Assembly (NCBI GenBank): GCA_002470465.1
Contig: DKMD01000021.1
Location: 39,565 to 103,564 of the forward strand
DNA length: 64,000 nucleotides
Source: Pluralibacter sp. UBA7423
GTDB lineage: Bacteria; Pseudomonadota; Gammaproteobacteria; Enterobacterales; Enterobacteriaceae
Direction: 5' to 3'
Positions within the stretch are counted from its first letter, which is position 1. The number at the start of each line of letters is the position of its first letter. Made by a program: the position numbers and the translations under genes. Of this stretch, positions 46,695 to 56,809 are shown piece by piece. The notes under the pieces are model-generated. The model worked only from the letters and a program-made list of their open reading frames with translations. It did no database searches and was not told the DNA's origin.

Positions 46695-47735
46695 TTATTT
46701 ATCCGAAGAAGCCTGCCATAAATTCAGCTGCCCGTCGGCCACGTGTTGGTCAATCTGCGCCAGCTCCTGCGGCGTAAAGGTCAGGTTGGTCAGCGCCTGC
46801 ACGTTCTCCTCCAGCTGCTCTGGCCGGCTGGCACCAATCAGCACCGAGGTCACGCGGCTATCCTTCAGCAGCCAGCTCAGCGCCATCTGCGCCATGCTTT
46901 GCCCGCGCGATTGCGCCATCTCCTGCAACAGCCGCAGGCTTTGCAGATTGCTCTCGCTGAGCATATTTTCCGTCAGCCCTCGCGCTTTTTTGCCTTCAGT
47001 TTGCATTCTGGACCCGTCCGGGATGCCGTTCAGGTATTTCCCCGTCAGCAGCCCCTGGGCCAGCGGCGTGAAGGCAATGCAGCCGACACCGTTCTCTTCC
47101 AGCGTATCAAGCAGCCCGGTTTTATCGACCCAGCGATTCAGCAGGTTGTAAGACGGCTGGTGGATCAGCAGCGGGATTTTCCAGTCGCGCAGCAGCGCCA
47201 CTATTTGCTGTGTGCGCTCGGTCGAGTAGGACGAAATCCCGACGTACAGCGCTTTCCCGCTCTGCACGGCCTGGGCCAGCGCGGCGGCGGTCTCTTCCAT
47301 TGGCGTTTTCTCGTCGACGCGGTGGGAATAGAAAATGTCGACATAATCAACGCCCATACGCTTAAGGCTCTGGTCGAGGCTTGCCAGCAGATACTTGCGC
47401 GAACCACCGGAGCCGTACGGGCCCGGCCACATATCGTACCCGGCCTTTGTCGAGATAATCAGCTCATCGCGGTATGCCGCAAAATCCTCCCGCAGCAGGC
47501 GGCCAAAGTTTTCCTCTGCGCTGCCCGGCGGCGGGCCATAGTTATTGGCAAGATCGAAATGGGTGATGCCCAAGTCAAAGGCTTTGCGCAGCAGCGCGCG
47601 CTGAGAATCAAGCGACTGAATGTGACCAAAACTGTGCCACAACCCCAGGGACAGCGCAGGCAGCTGCAGCCCGCTGTTGCCGCAATAGCGATACTGCATC
47701 TGTTGATAACGTTCGGAACTGGCGAGCCAGGACAT
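46695..47735 (-). CDS. yghZ: aldo-keto reductase YghZ (L-glyceraldehyde 3-phosphate reductase)
   Basis: The 346-residue product has exactly the length of E. coli YghZ (Gpr), which reduces L-glyceraldehyde 3-phosphate and methylglyoxal. The catalytic set is visible: Asp and Tyr in HFDLANNYGPPPG, Lys in LIISTKAGYD and His in IFYSHRVDE. The C-terminal cofactor segment VTSVLIGASRPEQL is typical of the AKR14 group. A remnant of yghX lies upstream, matching E. coli order. Confidence 0.96.
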   Translation of the reverse strand: MSWLASSERYQQMQYRYCGNSGLQLPALSLGLWHSFGHIQSLDSQRALLRKAFDLGITHFDLANNYGPPPGSAEENFGRLLREDFAAYRDELIISTKAGYDMWPGPYGSGGSRKYLLASLDQSLKRMGVDYVDIFYSHRVDEKTPMEETAAALAQAVQSGKALYVGISSYSTERTQQIVALLRDWKIPLLIHQPSYNLLNRWVDKTGLLDTLEENGVGCIAFTPLAQGLLTGKYLNGIPDGSRMQTEGKKARGLTENMLSESNLQSLRLLQEMAQSRGQSMAQMALSWLLKDSRVTSVLIGASRPEQLEENVQALTNLTFTPQELAQIDQHVADGQLNLWQASSDK

Positions 47736-47848
47736 AGAAGCTCCTTCTGGTCTGTATTTTGAAACGACGTTTCTATATTAGCGCCTGAAAATGTTCCGGT
47801 AAGTTCGGGCGATCACACTGCTGGCGATTAATAAGGTATACGCAATGA

Positions 47849-47911
47849 CCAGGCCCCGTGGCGCTGGCATGGAAGCGGACCCTGGCGTGGTTCAACCGCT
47901 ACCTGCGTTGA
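47849..47911 (+). pseudogene. yghX: C-terminal remnant of yghX (dienelactone hydrolase)
   Basis: A short frame reads ALAWKRTLAWFNRYLR and then TGA at 47909-47911. This looks like the end of a dienelactone hydrolase of the YghX type, and yghX lies next to yghZ in E. coli. Upstream the frame is closed by a stop at 47846, so only the last 20 codons or so survive in the 285-base gap before the chemoreceptor gene. Confidence 0.5.
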
Positions 47912-48020
47912 AAGTTTCATAAAAAAATAATCACAAAAGGTTAGAAATTCTCAGGGTGCTGCCGATAACGAGGTATCTGTGACGAACATCACAATATATT
48001 TGCAACGGCCAGGAGAATTT

Positions 48021-49640
48021 ATGCACTTGCTTCGTAACTTTACTATCCGGTTGGTCATGCTGACCATCCTCGGTATCTTTGGACTGCTGTGGTCCGGCGT
48101 TGGGCTTTACAGCGTCTACTCTTTGTCGAAAGTCTCTCAGGGCAATGAGGTGGACAGGGCGCTGGTAACGCAAATGACGCTGCTGAGCCAGGGCAACGAT
48201 CAGTATTTTCGTTTTGTCACTCGCCTGAGCCGGGCGATGGAGAGCAAAGCGGCAGGCAGTACTCCGGACTTCGCACCGGCACAGCAGGCGCTGGATAACA
48301 TGCGCCGCAAGCTGGAGGCGTTAAAAGAGATTTCGCCGGGTCCAATGGATGCGCAGGTATCTGCCGGAACGCTCGCCAGCTGGCAGGCATTGCTGGATAA
48401 CGGCGTTACGCGCCAGATGCAGCTGGCGACACAGGGCTCCGCAGAAGCGTATCGTCAGCAGGCCAGTAACGTTACACCCGCCCTCAGCCGCGCTTTTGGT
48501 GCAAGCACTGAGAAATTTAATACCCAGGCCAATAGTGCGCTCGACCATACCCGCCAGGTGGTGGATCACCTCACGTCCGTTACCCGCACGCTTATCATCG
48601 CTACCGTTGTTATCGGCCTGTTGCTGCTGCTCTTTTCCGACCGCTATCTGGTTACGATGCTGGTGAAACCGCTTGACCGCGTGCGCCAGCATTTCCGGCT
48701 GATGGCGCAGGGCGATCTCAGCCAGCCAATGTTACCGTTTGGTCGTAACTGCGTAGGGCAGCTGGTGCCATTACTGAACAGCATGCAGGAGAGCCTGCGC
48801 GATGCGGTTAGCTCAATCCGCCACGGCAGTGAAAATATCTGGCGTGGCGCGACGGAAATCTCTTCCGGAAACAACGATCTCTCTTCGCGCACGGAAGAAC
48901 AGGCGTCTGCGCTGGAAGAAACGGCGGCAAGCATGGAACAGCTGACTGCCACCGTCAAACTGAATGCCGATAACGCGCAGCAGGCAAGCCACCTGGCGGA
49001 TATTGCCTCGCAAACGGCGGGCAAAGGCGGGGCGCTTGTGGAGTCCGTGGTGCAAACCATGTCCGGAATTGCCGACAGCTCGAAGAAAATTGCTGAAATC
49101 ACCACCGTCATCAACAGCATTGCCTTCCAGACCAACATTCTGGCGCTGAATGCGGCGGTGGAAGCTGCCCGGGCAGGTGAGCAGGGACGAGGTTTTGCGG
49201 TGGTGGCCGGGGAAGTGAGAAACCTGGCGAGCCGCAGCGCCGGTGCGGCAAAAGAGATTGAAGGGCTGATTGCGGATTCCGTTACGCGCATCGACAGCGG
49301 CGTGCGGTTGGTTAACGACACCGGCAGCACGATGGACGCTATCCTCCGTGCCGTTCAGGAAGTGACGACCCTGATGAAGCAAATTGCCAGCGCCTCGTCA
49401 GAGCAGAGTAAAGGGATATCGCAGGTCGGCGTCGCTATCACGCAGATGGACAGCGTCACCCAGCAAAACGCCTCGCTGGTGGAGCAGGTCTCCGCTGCCG
49501 CTTCGGCGCTGGAGCAGCAGACGCAGGTGCTCCAGCGTTCGGTGCAGCAGTTCCGTCTGGCAAAAGATGACAATCTGAACGTGCCCGAGACGCCGTTTAC
49601 ACCAAAAACACCGCCTTCCCCGGAATGGGTAGCTTTCTAA
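48021..49640 (+). CDS. methyl-accepting chemotaxis protein (Tsr/Tar-like)
   Basis: A 539-residue chemoreceptor with AGGAGA before its ATG. It has an N-terminal helix ([20 protein letters not shown]), a four-helix periplasmic domain (about 35-190), a second helix ([15 protein letters not shown]), and a HAMP domain. The long signalling domain has the hairpin tip [20 protein letters not shown]. The last residues EWVAF match the xWxxF pentapeptide that tethers CheR and CheB. The ligand cannot be read from the sequence. E. coli has no receptor at this site. Confidence 0.93.
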   Translation: MHLLRNFTIRLVMLTILGIFGLLWSGVGLYSVYSLSKVSQGNEVDRALVTQMTLLSQGNDQYFRFVTRLSRAMESKAAGSTPDFAPAQQALDNMRRKLEALKEISPGPMDAQVSAGTLASWQALLDNGVTRQMQLATQGSAEAYRQQASNVTPALSRAFGASTEKFNTQANSALDHTRQVVDHLTSVTRTLIIATVVIGLLLLLFSDRYLVTMLVKPLDRVRQHFRLMAQGDLSQPMLPFGRNCVGQLVPLLNSMQESLRDAVSSIRHGSENIWRGATEISSGNNDLSSRTEEQASALEETAASMEQLTATVKLNADNAQQASHLADIASQTAGKGGALVESVVQTMSGIADSSKKIAEITTVINSIAFQTNILALNAAVEAARAGEQGRGFAVVAGEVRNLASRSAGAAKEIEGLIADSVTRIDSGVRLVNDTGSTMDAILRAVQEVTTLMKQIASASSEQSKGISQVGVAITQMDSVTQQNASLVEQVSAAASALEQQTQVLQRSVQQFRLAKDDNLNVPETPFTPKTPPSPEWVAF

Positions 49641-49707
49641 ATTTCACTGGATCACGCTCAAAATTTCGCTATATAATTTTTTATATAACGATATTTGAGG
49701 GGATGCA

Positions 49708-49995
49708 ATGGACAACCATTTTGGCAAAGGTCTGATGGCCGGATTGAATGCGGCACAGGCTGAAGCTGCGGCAAACGTTGGGCAGTACTGCGCGGATTAC
49801 AAGCGGGGGTTCGTGCTGGGCTTCAGTCACCGGATGTTTGAGCAGACGGGAGACAGGCAGCTCAGCGCGTGGGAAGCGGGCGTGCTGACGCGCCGCTACA
49901 ATCTCGACAGAGATATGGTGATGGATTTCTTTCGCGAGAAGAACTCAGAGGCGGCGGTACGCTACTTCATGGCGGGCTATCGCGTCGAGCGATGA
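49708..49995 (+). CDS. yghW: DUF2623 protein YghW
   Basis: A 95-residue protein of the same length as E. coli YghW, with the conserved [16 protein letters not shown] and [26 protein letters not shown] lies 6 bases before the start. The function is unknown. The last 51 bases overlap the 3' end of the convergent PAS-GGDEF gene. In E. coli yghW lies beside the hyb operon, which is absent here. Confidence 0.92.
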   Translation: MDNHFGKGLMAGLNAAQAEAAANVGQYCADYKRGFVLGFSHRMFEQTGDRQLSAWEAGVLTRRYNLDRDMVMDFFREKNSEAAVRYFMAGYRVER

Positions 49996-50967
49996 ATCTT
50001 CGTTAGAGAGTGAAATGAGCGTCTGACCAATCGCCGCGCCGTTTTTTCCGGTGTGCTTGATCTGATACATCGCAATATCGGCCCGCAGAAGCGCGGCGCT
50101 GAAATCGTCTTCGGCCTGCACCTCATTGATGCCAATTGACGCCCCGACCGTGGCGGTGCCGCTTGCCAGCTCAAACGGCGTCAGCGCTGCGCGCAGGCAG
50201 TTGTGGGCGGTGCTCCAGACCAGCAGGCTGTTGAGTGAAAAGGGCAGCAGCAGGACAAACTCATCGCCGCCGAGCCGCCCCACCACAGATTCCGGCGGGC
50301 AGGCCTCGCGCAGGCGCTGGCTTAGCTGCATCAGCAGCTCATCGCCGCAGCGGTGGCCAAACCGGTCATTCACCGCTTTAAAATCGTCTAAGTCGATAAA
50401 GGCTACGCACATGGCTTCACCCAGCTGCATGCGCGAGAAATGCTTCAGCAACGCATGGCGGTTAGCGAGCCCGGTTAACGGATCGTGATTCGCCAACCGG
50501 GAAAGTTGTTCCTCGTACTGCTTCTCTTTGGTCATATCGATGTGGGTGCCGGTGACCTTCAGCGGCCTGCCGTCGGCGTCCCATTCACTGACCCGCCCTC
50601 TGTCTAACACCCAGGTGACGGTGCCGTTTTTGTGCAACATGCGGTGCAGCGCTTCGTAATACGGCGCTTTCCCTTCCAGATGACTATAAAACGCATCTAA
50701 AACCCGCTGCTTATCCTCCGGGTGCAGGTGTTCCCGCCACACGTCGAAATGAGCGCTCAAAGCTTTGGGCTGATAGCCGAGCATCGCGCCCCAGCGACGA
50801 TTAAAAATAATGAGTTTTCCACTGGGAATATCCAGCTGCCATAAACAAAGCCCGGTACCATCGAGAGCAGCGCTGAGCTTGCTCTTTGCGTCACGGGCAA
50901 TGCGCAACAGCCGGGCGTTATGCTTTTTCAGATTCTGGATCTGCTGTTTCAGGGCGATTTCAGACAT
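49945..50967 (-). CDS. PAS-GGDEF diguanylate cyclase
   Basis: The 340-residue soluble protein begins with a coiled-coil-like stretch and a PAS domain (about 30-145, for example [20 protein letters not shown]). A GGDEF domain follows (about 160-325), with active-site GGDEF at 233-237 and metal ligand Asp192 in [10 protein letters not shown]. It should make cyclic di-GMP. The inhibitory RxxD site five residues before GGDEF is missing, so product inhibition may be absent. The C-terminus overlaps yghW on the other strand by 51 bases. Confidence 0.92.
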   Translation of the reverse strand: MSEIALKQQIQNLKKHNARLLRIARDAKSKLSAALDGTGLCLWQLDIPSGKLIIFNRRWGAMLGYQPKALSAHFDVWREHLHPEDKQRVLDAFYSHLEGKAPYYEALHRMLHKNGTVTWVLDRGRVSEWDADGRPLKVTGTHIDMTKEKQYEEQLSRLANHDPLTGLANRHALLKHFSRMQLGEAMCVAFIDLDDFKAVNDRFGHRCGDELLMQLSQRLREACPPESVVGRLGGDEFVLLLPFSLNSLLVWSTAHNCLRAALTPFELASGTATVGASIGINEVQAEDDFSAALLRADIAMYQIKHTGKNGAAIGQTLISLSNEDSSLDAIARHEVAYRRL

Positions 50968-51120
50968 TTATATGCCATATGCCGGAGGAAGACATATTCA
51001 TACTAATAATGTATTGGCGTGTAAATATCGTGTGAGAAAAAAGTGACCGGGTGTTTGTCCGGTCAATGAGCTTTCCTGAACAAACAAGGAAAATCAATTT
51101 TGATTTTCGGCTACTTTCCC

Positions 51121-51158
51121 ACAAAGAAGGGAAACACCACGCTTTTTCCCTTCTTTGT
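51121..51158. terminator. perfect 14-bp inverted repeat between the GGDEF gene and yghU
   Basis: ACAAAGAAGGGAAA (51121-51134) is repeated in inverted form at 51145-51158 with a 10-base loop. It is one of several hairpins in the 236-base gap and could act as a transcript end or a protein site. Confidence 0.5.
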
Positions 51159-51170
51159 CTGTGAGTTGTG

Positions 51171-51190
51171 ACCGGACGATGACGTCCGGT
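51171..51190 (-). terminator. hairpin just after yghU
   Basis: ACCGGACG (51171-51178) pairs with CGTCCGGT (51183-51190) across 4 bases, 13 bases from the yghU stop. A related imperfect hairpin (TGACCGG ... CCGGTCA) lies at 51041-51065. No T-tract follows. Confidence 0.5.
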
Positions 51191-51203
51191 CGACGGGAAG
51201 GGA

Positions 51204-52070
51204 TTATCCCTGGCGTTTATCTTCGGTATTGGTGTCGAAATCGCTGGCGCTGTGGCGCTCATGCAGCTGCTCGTTAAGCGGCCCCTGCGCGCGGTTGACG
51301 ATACGCCCGCGCTTCACCGCCGGACGATTGCCGACATCCTGCGCCCAACGCAGCACGTTTTTGTAGCTCTCCGCATCAAGGAATTCTGCGGCGTTATACA
51401 CCGCACCCAGCACCACGTTGCCGTACCACGGCCAGACTGCCATATCGGCAATGGTGTACTCCTCGCCCGCCACATAGCGATTTTTTGCCAGCTGCTTATC
51501 CAGTACGTCGAGCTGGCGTTTGGCTTCCATCGTGAAGCGATCGATCGCGTACTCAATTTTCACCGGGGCATAGTTATAGAAGTGGCCGAAGCCGCCGCCG
51601 AGGAACGGTGCTGAGCCCTGTAACCAGAACAGCCAGTTCAGCGCTTCCGTACGAGCCGCAGGATCTTTCGGCAGGAAGTGACCAAACTTTTCCGCCAGAT
51701 AGAGCAGGATTGAGCCAGATTCAAATACGCGCAGCGGCGGATTGACCGAATGATCGCTCAACGCCGGAATCTTGGAGTTTGGGTTGACCTCGACAAAACC
51801 GCTGGAGAACTGATCGCCCTCGCCAATGCGGATCATCCACGCGTCATACTCCGCGCCGGTTACCCCGAGCGCCAGCAGCTCTTCGAGCATGATTGTCACT
51901 TTCTGGCCGTTCGGCGTACCCAGCGAGTAGAGCTGCAAAGGGTGCGTCCCGACCGGCAGCGCTTTTTCATGGGTTGGGCCGGAGACCGGACGGTTGATGT
52001 TGGCGAACGCGCCGCCGCTGTTCTTGTTCCACTCCCAGACTTTCGGAGGCTGATAGTTAGTGTCAGACAT
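51204..52070 (-). CDS. yghU: disulfide-bond oxidoreductase YghU (nu-class GST)
   Basis: The 288-residue product has the length of E. coli YghU, which binds two glutathiones and reduces disulfides and organic peroxides. The thioredoxin-like half includes QLYSLGTPNGQKVTIMLEEL and the glutathione-binding stretch VEVNPNSKIPAL and FESGSILLYLAEKFG. The helical half follows and the conserved C-terminus is SDFDTNTEDKRQG. In E. coli it lies beside gss; here a peptide importer and other genes separate them. Confidence 0.96.
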   Translation of the reverse strand: MSDTNYQPPKVWEWNKNSGGAFANINRPVSGPTHEKALPVGTHPLQLYSLGTPNGQKVTIMLEELLALGVTGAEYDAWMIRIGEGDQFSSGFVEVNPNSKIPALSDHSVNPPLRVFESGSILLYLAEKFGHFLPKDPAARTEALNWLFWLQGSAPFLGGGFGHFYNYAPVKIEYAIDRFTMEAKRQLDVLDKQLAKNRYVAGEEYTIADMAVWPWYGNVVLGAVYNAAEFLDAESYKNVLRWAQDVGNRPAVKRGRIVNRAQGPLNEQLHERHSASDFDTNTEDKRQG

Positions 52071-52311
52071 ATGAGTACCTGGTTTGTTGGTTGACGTATT
52101 GAGGCAGTGTAGCAGGTGATAATGCCAGGCTTTAGCATTCAGCGGCGTGATGGGGCTAACGGCTTATTTTAAAAACATCTTATATAGATCGTTTCGGATA
52201 TAAGCTTAAACAAAAATCGCATTTCAAATCGTGTGGCAAAGGCTCCACTATGCACGGCGAACTGCACCGTAAAGCAGACAAAAAATAATGATGGCAAGGA
52301 GTTAATAAAGC

Positions 52312-53904
52312 ATGCGCAAGTTGGTTTTCTCCGCCGCGATGATCTCGCTGGCCTTCGGTCTCGCGGGATGCGATGACGCAAAAAATAAAGACACCGTAAA
52401 CGCTCCGGCGGCAAACCAGAACGCCGCGCCGAAAGAGGGCGGTTCGCTGATTATCGGCATTACCTCCGGCGATCCGCTGGCGGTAAACCCGATTTACGCC
52501 AGCGACCGCACGACGCTGACTATCATGCAGGCGCTTTATGCACCGCTTTACAGCTACAACGACGGCAAAATCGAATGGGGCCTGGCCGAAAGCCTGACGC
52601 CGTCCGCCGATAATCTCAGCTACACCCTGAAGCTGAAGCCGAACCTGAAATGGCAGGACGGCCAGCCGCTGACAGCCGACGACGTGGTTTTCACCTTTAA
52701 CAAACTGCTGGATGAAAAGCAGCACAGCTTCTTCCGCAGCATGTTTATGTTTGGCGGTAAGCCGGTTGCGGTGAGCAAAGTCGACGATTTGACGGTGAAA
52801 TTTACCCTGCCGCAGGTCAGCGCCGCGTTCGTCGGTACTTTAGTGCAGATTTACCCCATTCCGCAGCATGTATTCGCCAACGAAGCCGATCTGGAAAAGA
52901 GCAGCAAGAACGATGCGCCGGTGGGCTCCGGGCCGTTCAAATTTAAAGAGTATCGTGCCGGGCAGTACTACGCGCTGACCCGCTTTGACAACTACTGGAA
53001 CGGCAAAGCGAAGCTCGATTCCGTGACCTACCGCTTCGCCAAAGACAGCAACTCCGCCAACCTGGCGCTGCAAAACGGCGAAATCAACCTGAAGATGGTC
53101 GACCCACAGGACGTCTCACGCCTGAAAAACACCGGCAAATTCGACTTCGTGACCTATCCGGAAGGGCGTCTGGCGTACATGACCTTCAACCAGAACGTGC
53201 CGGTGATGCAGAGCAAAGCGCTGCGTCAGGCAATCGCTTATGCCATCAACAAGGATGACCTTGTCACTACTGCGTTCACCTCACAGGATTACGCCAAACC
53301 GGCCACGTCGTTCCTGACGCCGGACACGCTGTACCACTCGGACGACGTGGACCAGTACAAGTTCGATCTGCAAAAAGCGAAGGATTTGCTGAAGGAGTCG
53401 GGTGCTCCGGCGAACCTCAGGCTGCGCCTGGCCTATGTGAACACCAATAAAACCCAGGAGAGCATGAGCCTCTACATTCAGCAGCAGCTGAAGGCGCTGG
53501 GGATTAACGTGGAGCTGATGCCGCTGGACGCCAACGCCATGTCCCAGCGAAGCCTCGATATGAAGAACACCGCGTGGGAGCTGAACCTCGGCGGCTACAT
53601 CATGGGTGCCGAGCCGGACGGCTACAAGTCGCTATTTATGAGCAACGAAGCCTACAACTACGCGCACTACAAAAATCCGCAGTTCGACGCGCTGTGGGAT
53701 AAAGGCGCGATTGAAACAGACGCTGCCAAACGCGGTGAGATCTACAGGCAGATTCAGCAGACCGTAGCGACCGATATGACGTACTACCCAATCGCCTACA
53801 CCAATGCGACGGTCGCGGTCGATAAACGCTTTGGCGGTACCGCAGAAGCCGAACCTAAGCCGGTTTATATGTTCCAGGATCTGTCGAAGATTTATCAAAA
53901 ATAA
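52312..53904 (+). CDS. peptide/solute ABC transporter substrate-binding lipoprotein (SBP_bac_5)
   Basis: The 530-residue product has a lipoprotein signal with a clear lipobox (LAGCDD, Cys about residue 20). The SBP_bac_5 fold, used for di- and oligopeptides, nickel or glutathione, is shown by DPLAVNPIYASDRTTLTIMQ, LKWQDGQPLTADDVVFTFNK and VGSGPFKFKEYRAGQYY. It starts a five-gene importer set with two permeases and two ATPases of the Dpp/Opp/Gsi arrangement. The ligand cannot be assigned by eye. Confidence 0.93.
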   Translation: MRKLVFSAAMISLAFGLAGCDDAKNKDTVNAPAANQNAAPKEGGSLIIGITSGDPLAVNPIYASDRTTLTIMQALYAPLYSYNDGKIEWGLAESLTPSADNLSYTLKLKPNLKWQDGQPLTADDVVFTFNKLLDEKQHSFFRSMFMFGGKPVAVSKVDDLTVKFTLPQVSAAFVGTLVQIYPIPQHVFANEADLEKSSKNDAPVGSGPFKFKEYRAGQYYALTRFDNYWNGKAKLDSVTYRFAKDSNSANLALQNGEINLKMVDPQDVSRLKNTGKFDFVTYPEGRLAYMTFNQNVPVMQSKALRQAIAYAINKDDLVTTAFTSQDYAKPATSFLTPDTLYHSDDVDQYKFDLQKAKDLLKESGAPANLRLRLAYVNTNKTQESMSLYIQQQLKALGINVELMPLDANAMSQRSLDMKNTAWELNLGGYIMGAEPDGYKSLFMSNEAYNYAHYKNPQFDALWDKGAIETDAAKRGEIYRQIQQTVATDMTYYPIAYTNATVAVDKRFGGTAEAEPKPVYMFQDLSKIYQK

Positions 53905-53933
53905 TCAGTGATATCTGAACGCTGACTCTGTGC

Positions 53934-53999
53934 CGGGCGGCACGTTGTTTGCCCGGCCTACCAATCCTGTAGGCCCGGTAAGCGTAGCGCCACCGGGCA
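53934..53999. repeat. REP/BIME element inside the importer operon
   Basis: Two REP-type palindromes (TGCCGGGCGGC...GCCCGGCCTA and GGCCCGGTAAGCGTAGCGCC...CCGGGCA) lie between the binding-protein and permease genes. Such elements often protect upstream mRNA, here favouring the abundant binding protein. Confidence 0.8.
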
Positions 54000-54033
54000 C
54001 TTTCTCAGCGGCCAGTTTTGTGAAGGGAATGTC

Positions 54034-54987
54034 GTGAACTCAATGCTGACGCGTCGGCTGCTGCAACTGCTGCCGATGCTTTTCTTTATTTCGCTGGTGG
54101 CGTTCCTGCTGGTGAAGCTTGCGCCGGGCGATCCCGTGCAGGCGTATATCACCCCGAGGATGGCGCCAGAGGATATCGAACGTATCCGCCACAGCCTCGG
54201 GCTCGATAAGCCGCTGGTCACCCAATACTTCCTGTGGCTGAAAAACGTCCTTCAGGGCGACCTCGGTTATTCGCTTATCTACCATCGTCCGGTGCTGGAA
54301 ATGATTGTCGAACGCATTCCCGCCACGCTCGGGCTGATGGGGGCGTCGCTGGTTCTGGCGATTATCCTCGCGGTGCCGCTTGGCCTGCTGGCGGGCGCGT
54401 TTAAGCACCGCTGGCTCGATCACTTTCTCAACCTGTTTGCCTATGTCGGCATCTCCGTGCCGATTTTCTGGTTCGGTATTCTGCTCATTACCGTGTTTGC
54501 CGTGCAGCTTAACGCGCTGCCGAGCATGGGGATGCGTACGATTGGCGTCGAGGATAGCTGGGCCGACGTCGTGCGCCACGGCGTGCTGCCATGTATTGCG
54601 CTGACCTTTTACAACCTCTCCAACTATGTGCGCTACGTACGCTCGAACACGATCGGTCAGCTTTCTGCAGACTACGTGCAGACGCAGTTAGCCTACGGTG
54701 CTACTTACCGCACGATCCTGTTTCGTCACGTGCTTAAAAACGTGCTGCTGCCGGTGATCACTCTGTTTGGCCTGTCGTTTGGCGAGCTGATCGTGGGCGC
54801 GTACGTGACCGAAAGCGTCTTCTCCTGGCCGGGCATGGGCCTGCTGGGCATTCAGGCGATCGCCTCGCTGGATTATCCGCTGATCATGGCAATCATCCTG
54901 TTGTCGTCGCTGATGCTGATCCTCGGCAACCTGCTGGCGGATCTGCTCTATCGCTTCGCCGATCCCCGCATCCGGACGCTGAGGTAG
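54034..54987 (+). CDS. ABC transporter permease (DppB-like)
   Basis: A 317-residue inner-membrane permease with six predicted helices. The N-terminal motif TRRLLQLLPMLFFISLVAFL and the EAA-loop region (QTQLAYGATYRTILFRHVLK) are typical of DppB/OppB. The GTG at 54034 is taken as start because AAGGGA lies five bases before it. An ATG at 54043 is the alternative. It is followed after 6 bases by the second permease. Confidence 0.93.
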   Translation: MNSMLTRRLLQLLPMLFFISLVAFLLVKLAPGDPVQAYITPRMAPEDIERIRHSLGLDKPLVTQYFLWLKNVLQGDLGYSLIYHRPVLEMIVERIPATLGLMGASLVLAIILAVPLGLLAGAFKHRWLDHFLNLFAYVGISVPIFWFGILLITVFAVQLNALPSMGMRTIGVEDSWADVVRHGVLPCIALTFYNLSNYVRYVRSNTIGQLSADYVQTQLAYGATYRTILFRHVLKNVLLPVITLFGLSFGELIVGAYVTESVFSWPGMGLLGIQAIASLDYPLIMAIILLSSLMLILGNLLADLLYRFADPRIRTLR

Positions 54988-54993
54988 CAGACG

Positions 54994-55839
54994 ATGAGCA
55001 GAAGATGGCAAAACGTTCGTCACCAGCTGAAACGGAATCGTCCGGCGCAGTTTTCCCTGCTGGTGCTCTTCATTTTTATTCTCGCGGCGCTGGCGGCGGG
55101 ATTCAGCCCTTACGATCCGGACCAGATGGCGCTCGGCGCGCGCATGCTGCCGCCCGATGCCGGGCACTGGTTCGGCACCGATGAATACGGTCGGGACTAT
55201 TTCACCCGCGCGCTCTACGGCGGCCAGATCTCATTGATGGTTGGCTTTCTGGTGATGATCTTCTCCACCCTGATTGGCACGGTGGTCGGCACCCTCAGCG
55301 GCTATTTTGGCGGCTGGATCGACAACCTGATGATGCGTGCCGTCGAAATCCTGATGGCGATCCCGGCGTTCTTCCTGCTGTTGGTGCTTAATGCGTATCT
55401 GAAGCCGGGCGTCGAGAGCATCATCCTGATTATCAGTCTGCTGACGTGGATGAACATGTCGCGCATGATCCGCGCCGAAACGCTGTCGGTGAAGGAGCGA
55501 GAATATGTACTCTACGCCCGCGCGTCCGGTGAGCATCCGCTGCGGATCATCGTGCGCCACATTATTCCCGGCGTGCTGCCAACGATTATCGTCGCCGCCA
55601 CGCTGAATATCGCCTCCGCGATTCTGATGGAGTCGACGTTAAGCTTCCTCGGGCTTGGCGTGCAGCAGCCCGCCGCGTCCTGGGGAAGCATGCTGAATAA
55701 TGCGCAATCGTACATCGGAGAGGCTTCCTGGCTGGCGATGTTCCCGGGCATTCTGATCCTGCTGACGGTGTTCAGCTTTAACGTGCTGGGCGACGTGTTC
55801 CGCACCGCCTTTGAGCCGGGAGCCAACCGTGATGCATAA
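54994..55839 (+). CDS. ABC transporter permease (DppC-like)
   Basis: A 281-residue permease with an N-terminal cytosolic tail and six helices. It shows the family signature HWFGTDEYGRDYFTRALYGG and the EAA loop YVLYARASGEHPLRIIVRHI. It would pair with the DppB-like permease to form the channel. Its stop overlaps the start of the first ATPase gene by 8 bases. Confidence 0.94.
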   Translation: MSRRWQNVRHQLKRNRPAQFSLLVLFIFILAALAAGFSPYDPDQMALGARMLPPDAGHWFGTDEYGRDYFTRALYGGQISLMVGFLVMIFSTLIGTVVGTLSGYFGGWIDNLMMRAVEILMAIPAFFLLLVLNAYLKPGVESIILIISLLTWMNMSRMIRAETLSVKEREYVLYARASGEHPLRIIVRHIIPGVLPTIIVAATLNIASAILMESTLSFLGLGVQQPAASWGSMLNNAQSYIGEASWLAMFPGILILLTVFSFNVLGDVFRTAFEPGANRDA

Positions 55840-56809
55840 CTTACTGGAACTCGAAAACTTAACAACGTCGTTCTTTACCCGCGACGGCGAAGTGCATTCG
55901 GTGCGCGGGGTGAGCTTTGCGCTGCAGCCCGGCGAGCTTGTCGGCATCGTCGGAGAATCGGGCTGCGGCAAAAGCGTCACCTGTAAGTCGGTGATCCAGC
56001 TGCTCGGTAATACCGGTAAAATCACCGGCGGCCATGTGCGCTTTCGCGGTGAAGATCTTGCACGGAAAACGCCGGAGCAGATGCGGCGCATTCGCGGCAA
56101 CGATATCGCGATGATCTTCCAGGATCCGATGACGGCGCTGAACCCGGTGCTGACCGTTGGCCGCCAGATGACGGAAATTTTGCGCCGCAATAAAGGGCTG
56201 TCGAAGCGTGAGGCGAAAGCCAAAGCGGTTGAAATGCTGGGCCGCGTGGGCATTGCGGATGCAGAGCGGCGCTTTGACCAGTATCCCCATGAGTTCAGCG
56301 GCGGGATGCGCCAGCGCGTAATGATCGCCATTGCGCTCTCCTGCGGTCCGCAGCTGCTGATTGCCGATGAGCCGACCACCGCGCTGGACGTGACCATTCA
56401 GGCGCAGATCCTGCGTCTGCTGAAATCGCTGCAGCAGGAAACCGGCACGGCGATTTTGCTTATCACCCACGATCTCGGCGTGGTGGCGCAGGTATGCAGC
56501 CGCGTGGTGGTGATGTACGGCGGACAGGTGATGGAAGAGGGCAGCGTGGAGGACATTTTCTGGCAGCCTCTGCATCCGTACACCCGCGGGCTGCTGGCGT
56601 CTTTACCGCGTGCAGATGAACCTGAGCATCGTCTTTCGCCGATCGAAGGCTCTCCGCCAGGTTTGCTCAACCCGCCGCCGGGCTGCCCGTTTGCTGAACG
56701 CTGCCCGCAGAAGATGGCGCAGTGTGACAAGCAGCCACCGTTTTACGCCAATAATAACGGCCACCGCACTGCATGCTGGCTATGGCAGGACAAGGAGATC
56801 CCCGCATGA
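55832..56809 (+). CDS. ABC transporter ATPase (DppD-like)
   Basis: A 325-residue ATPase with Walker [11 protein letters not shown], signature FSGGMRQR, Walker B LLIADEPT and the C-terminal oligopeptide-transporter domain with the Cys cluster [14 protein letters not shown] that often binds an iron-sulfur cluster. I chose the ATG at 55832 ([15 protein letters not shown]). The upstream frame lies inside the permease gene. It overlaps the next ATPase gene in an ATGA arrangement. Confidence 0.95.
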   Translation: MHNLLELENLTTSFFTRDGEVHSVRGVSFALQPGELVGIVGESGCGKSVTCKSVIQLLGNTGKITGGHVRFRGEDLARKTPEQMRRIRGNDIAMIFQDPMTALNPVLTVGRQMTEILRRNKGLSKREAKAKAVEMLGRVGIADAERRFDQYPHEFSGGMRQRVMIAIALSCGPQLLIADEPTTALDVTIQAQILRLLKSLQQETGTAILLITHDLGVVAQVCSRVVVMYGGQVMEEGSVEDIFWQPLHPYTRGLLASLPRADEPEHRLSPIEGSPPGLLNPPPGCPFAERCPQKMAQCDKQPPFYANNNGHRTACWLWQDKEIPA

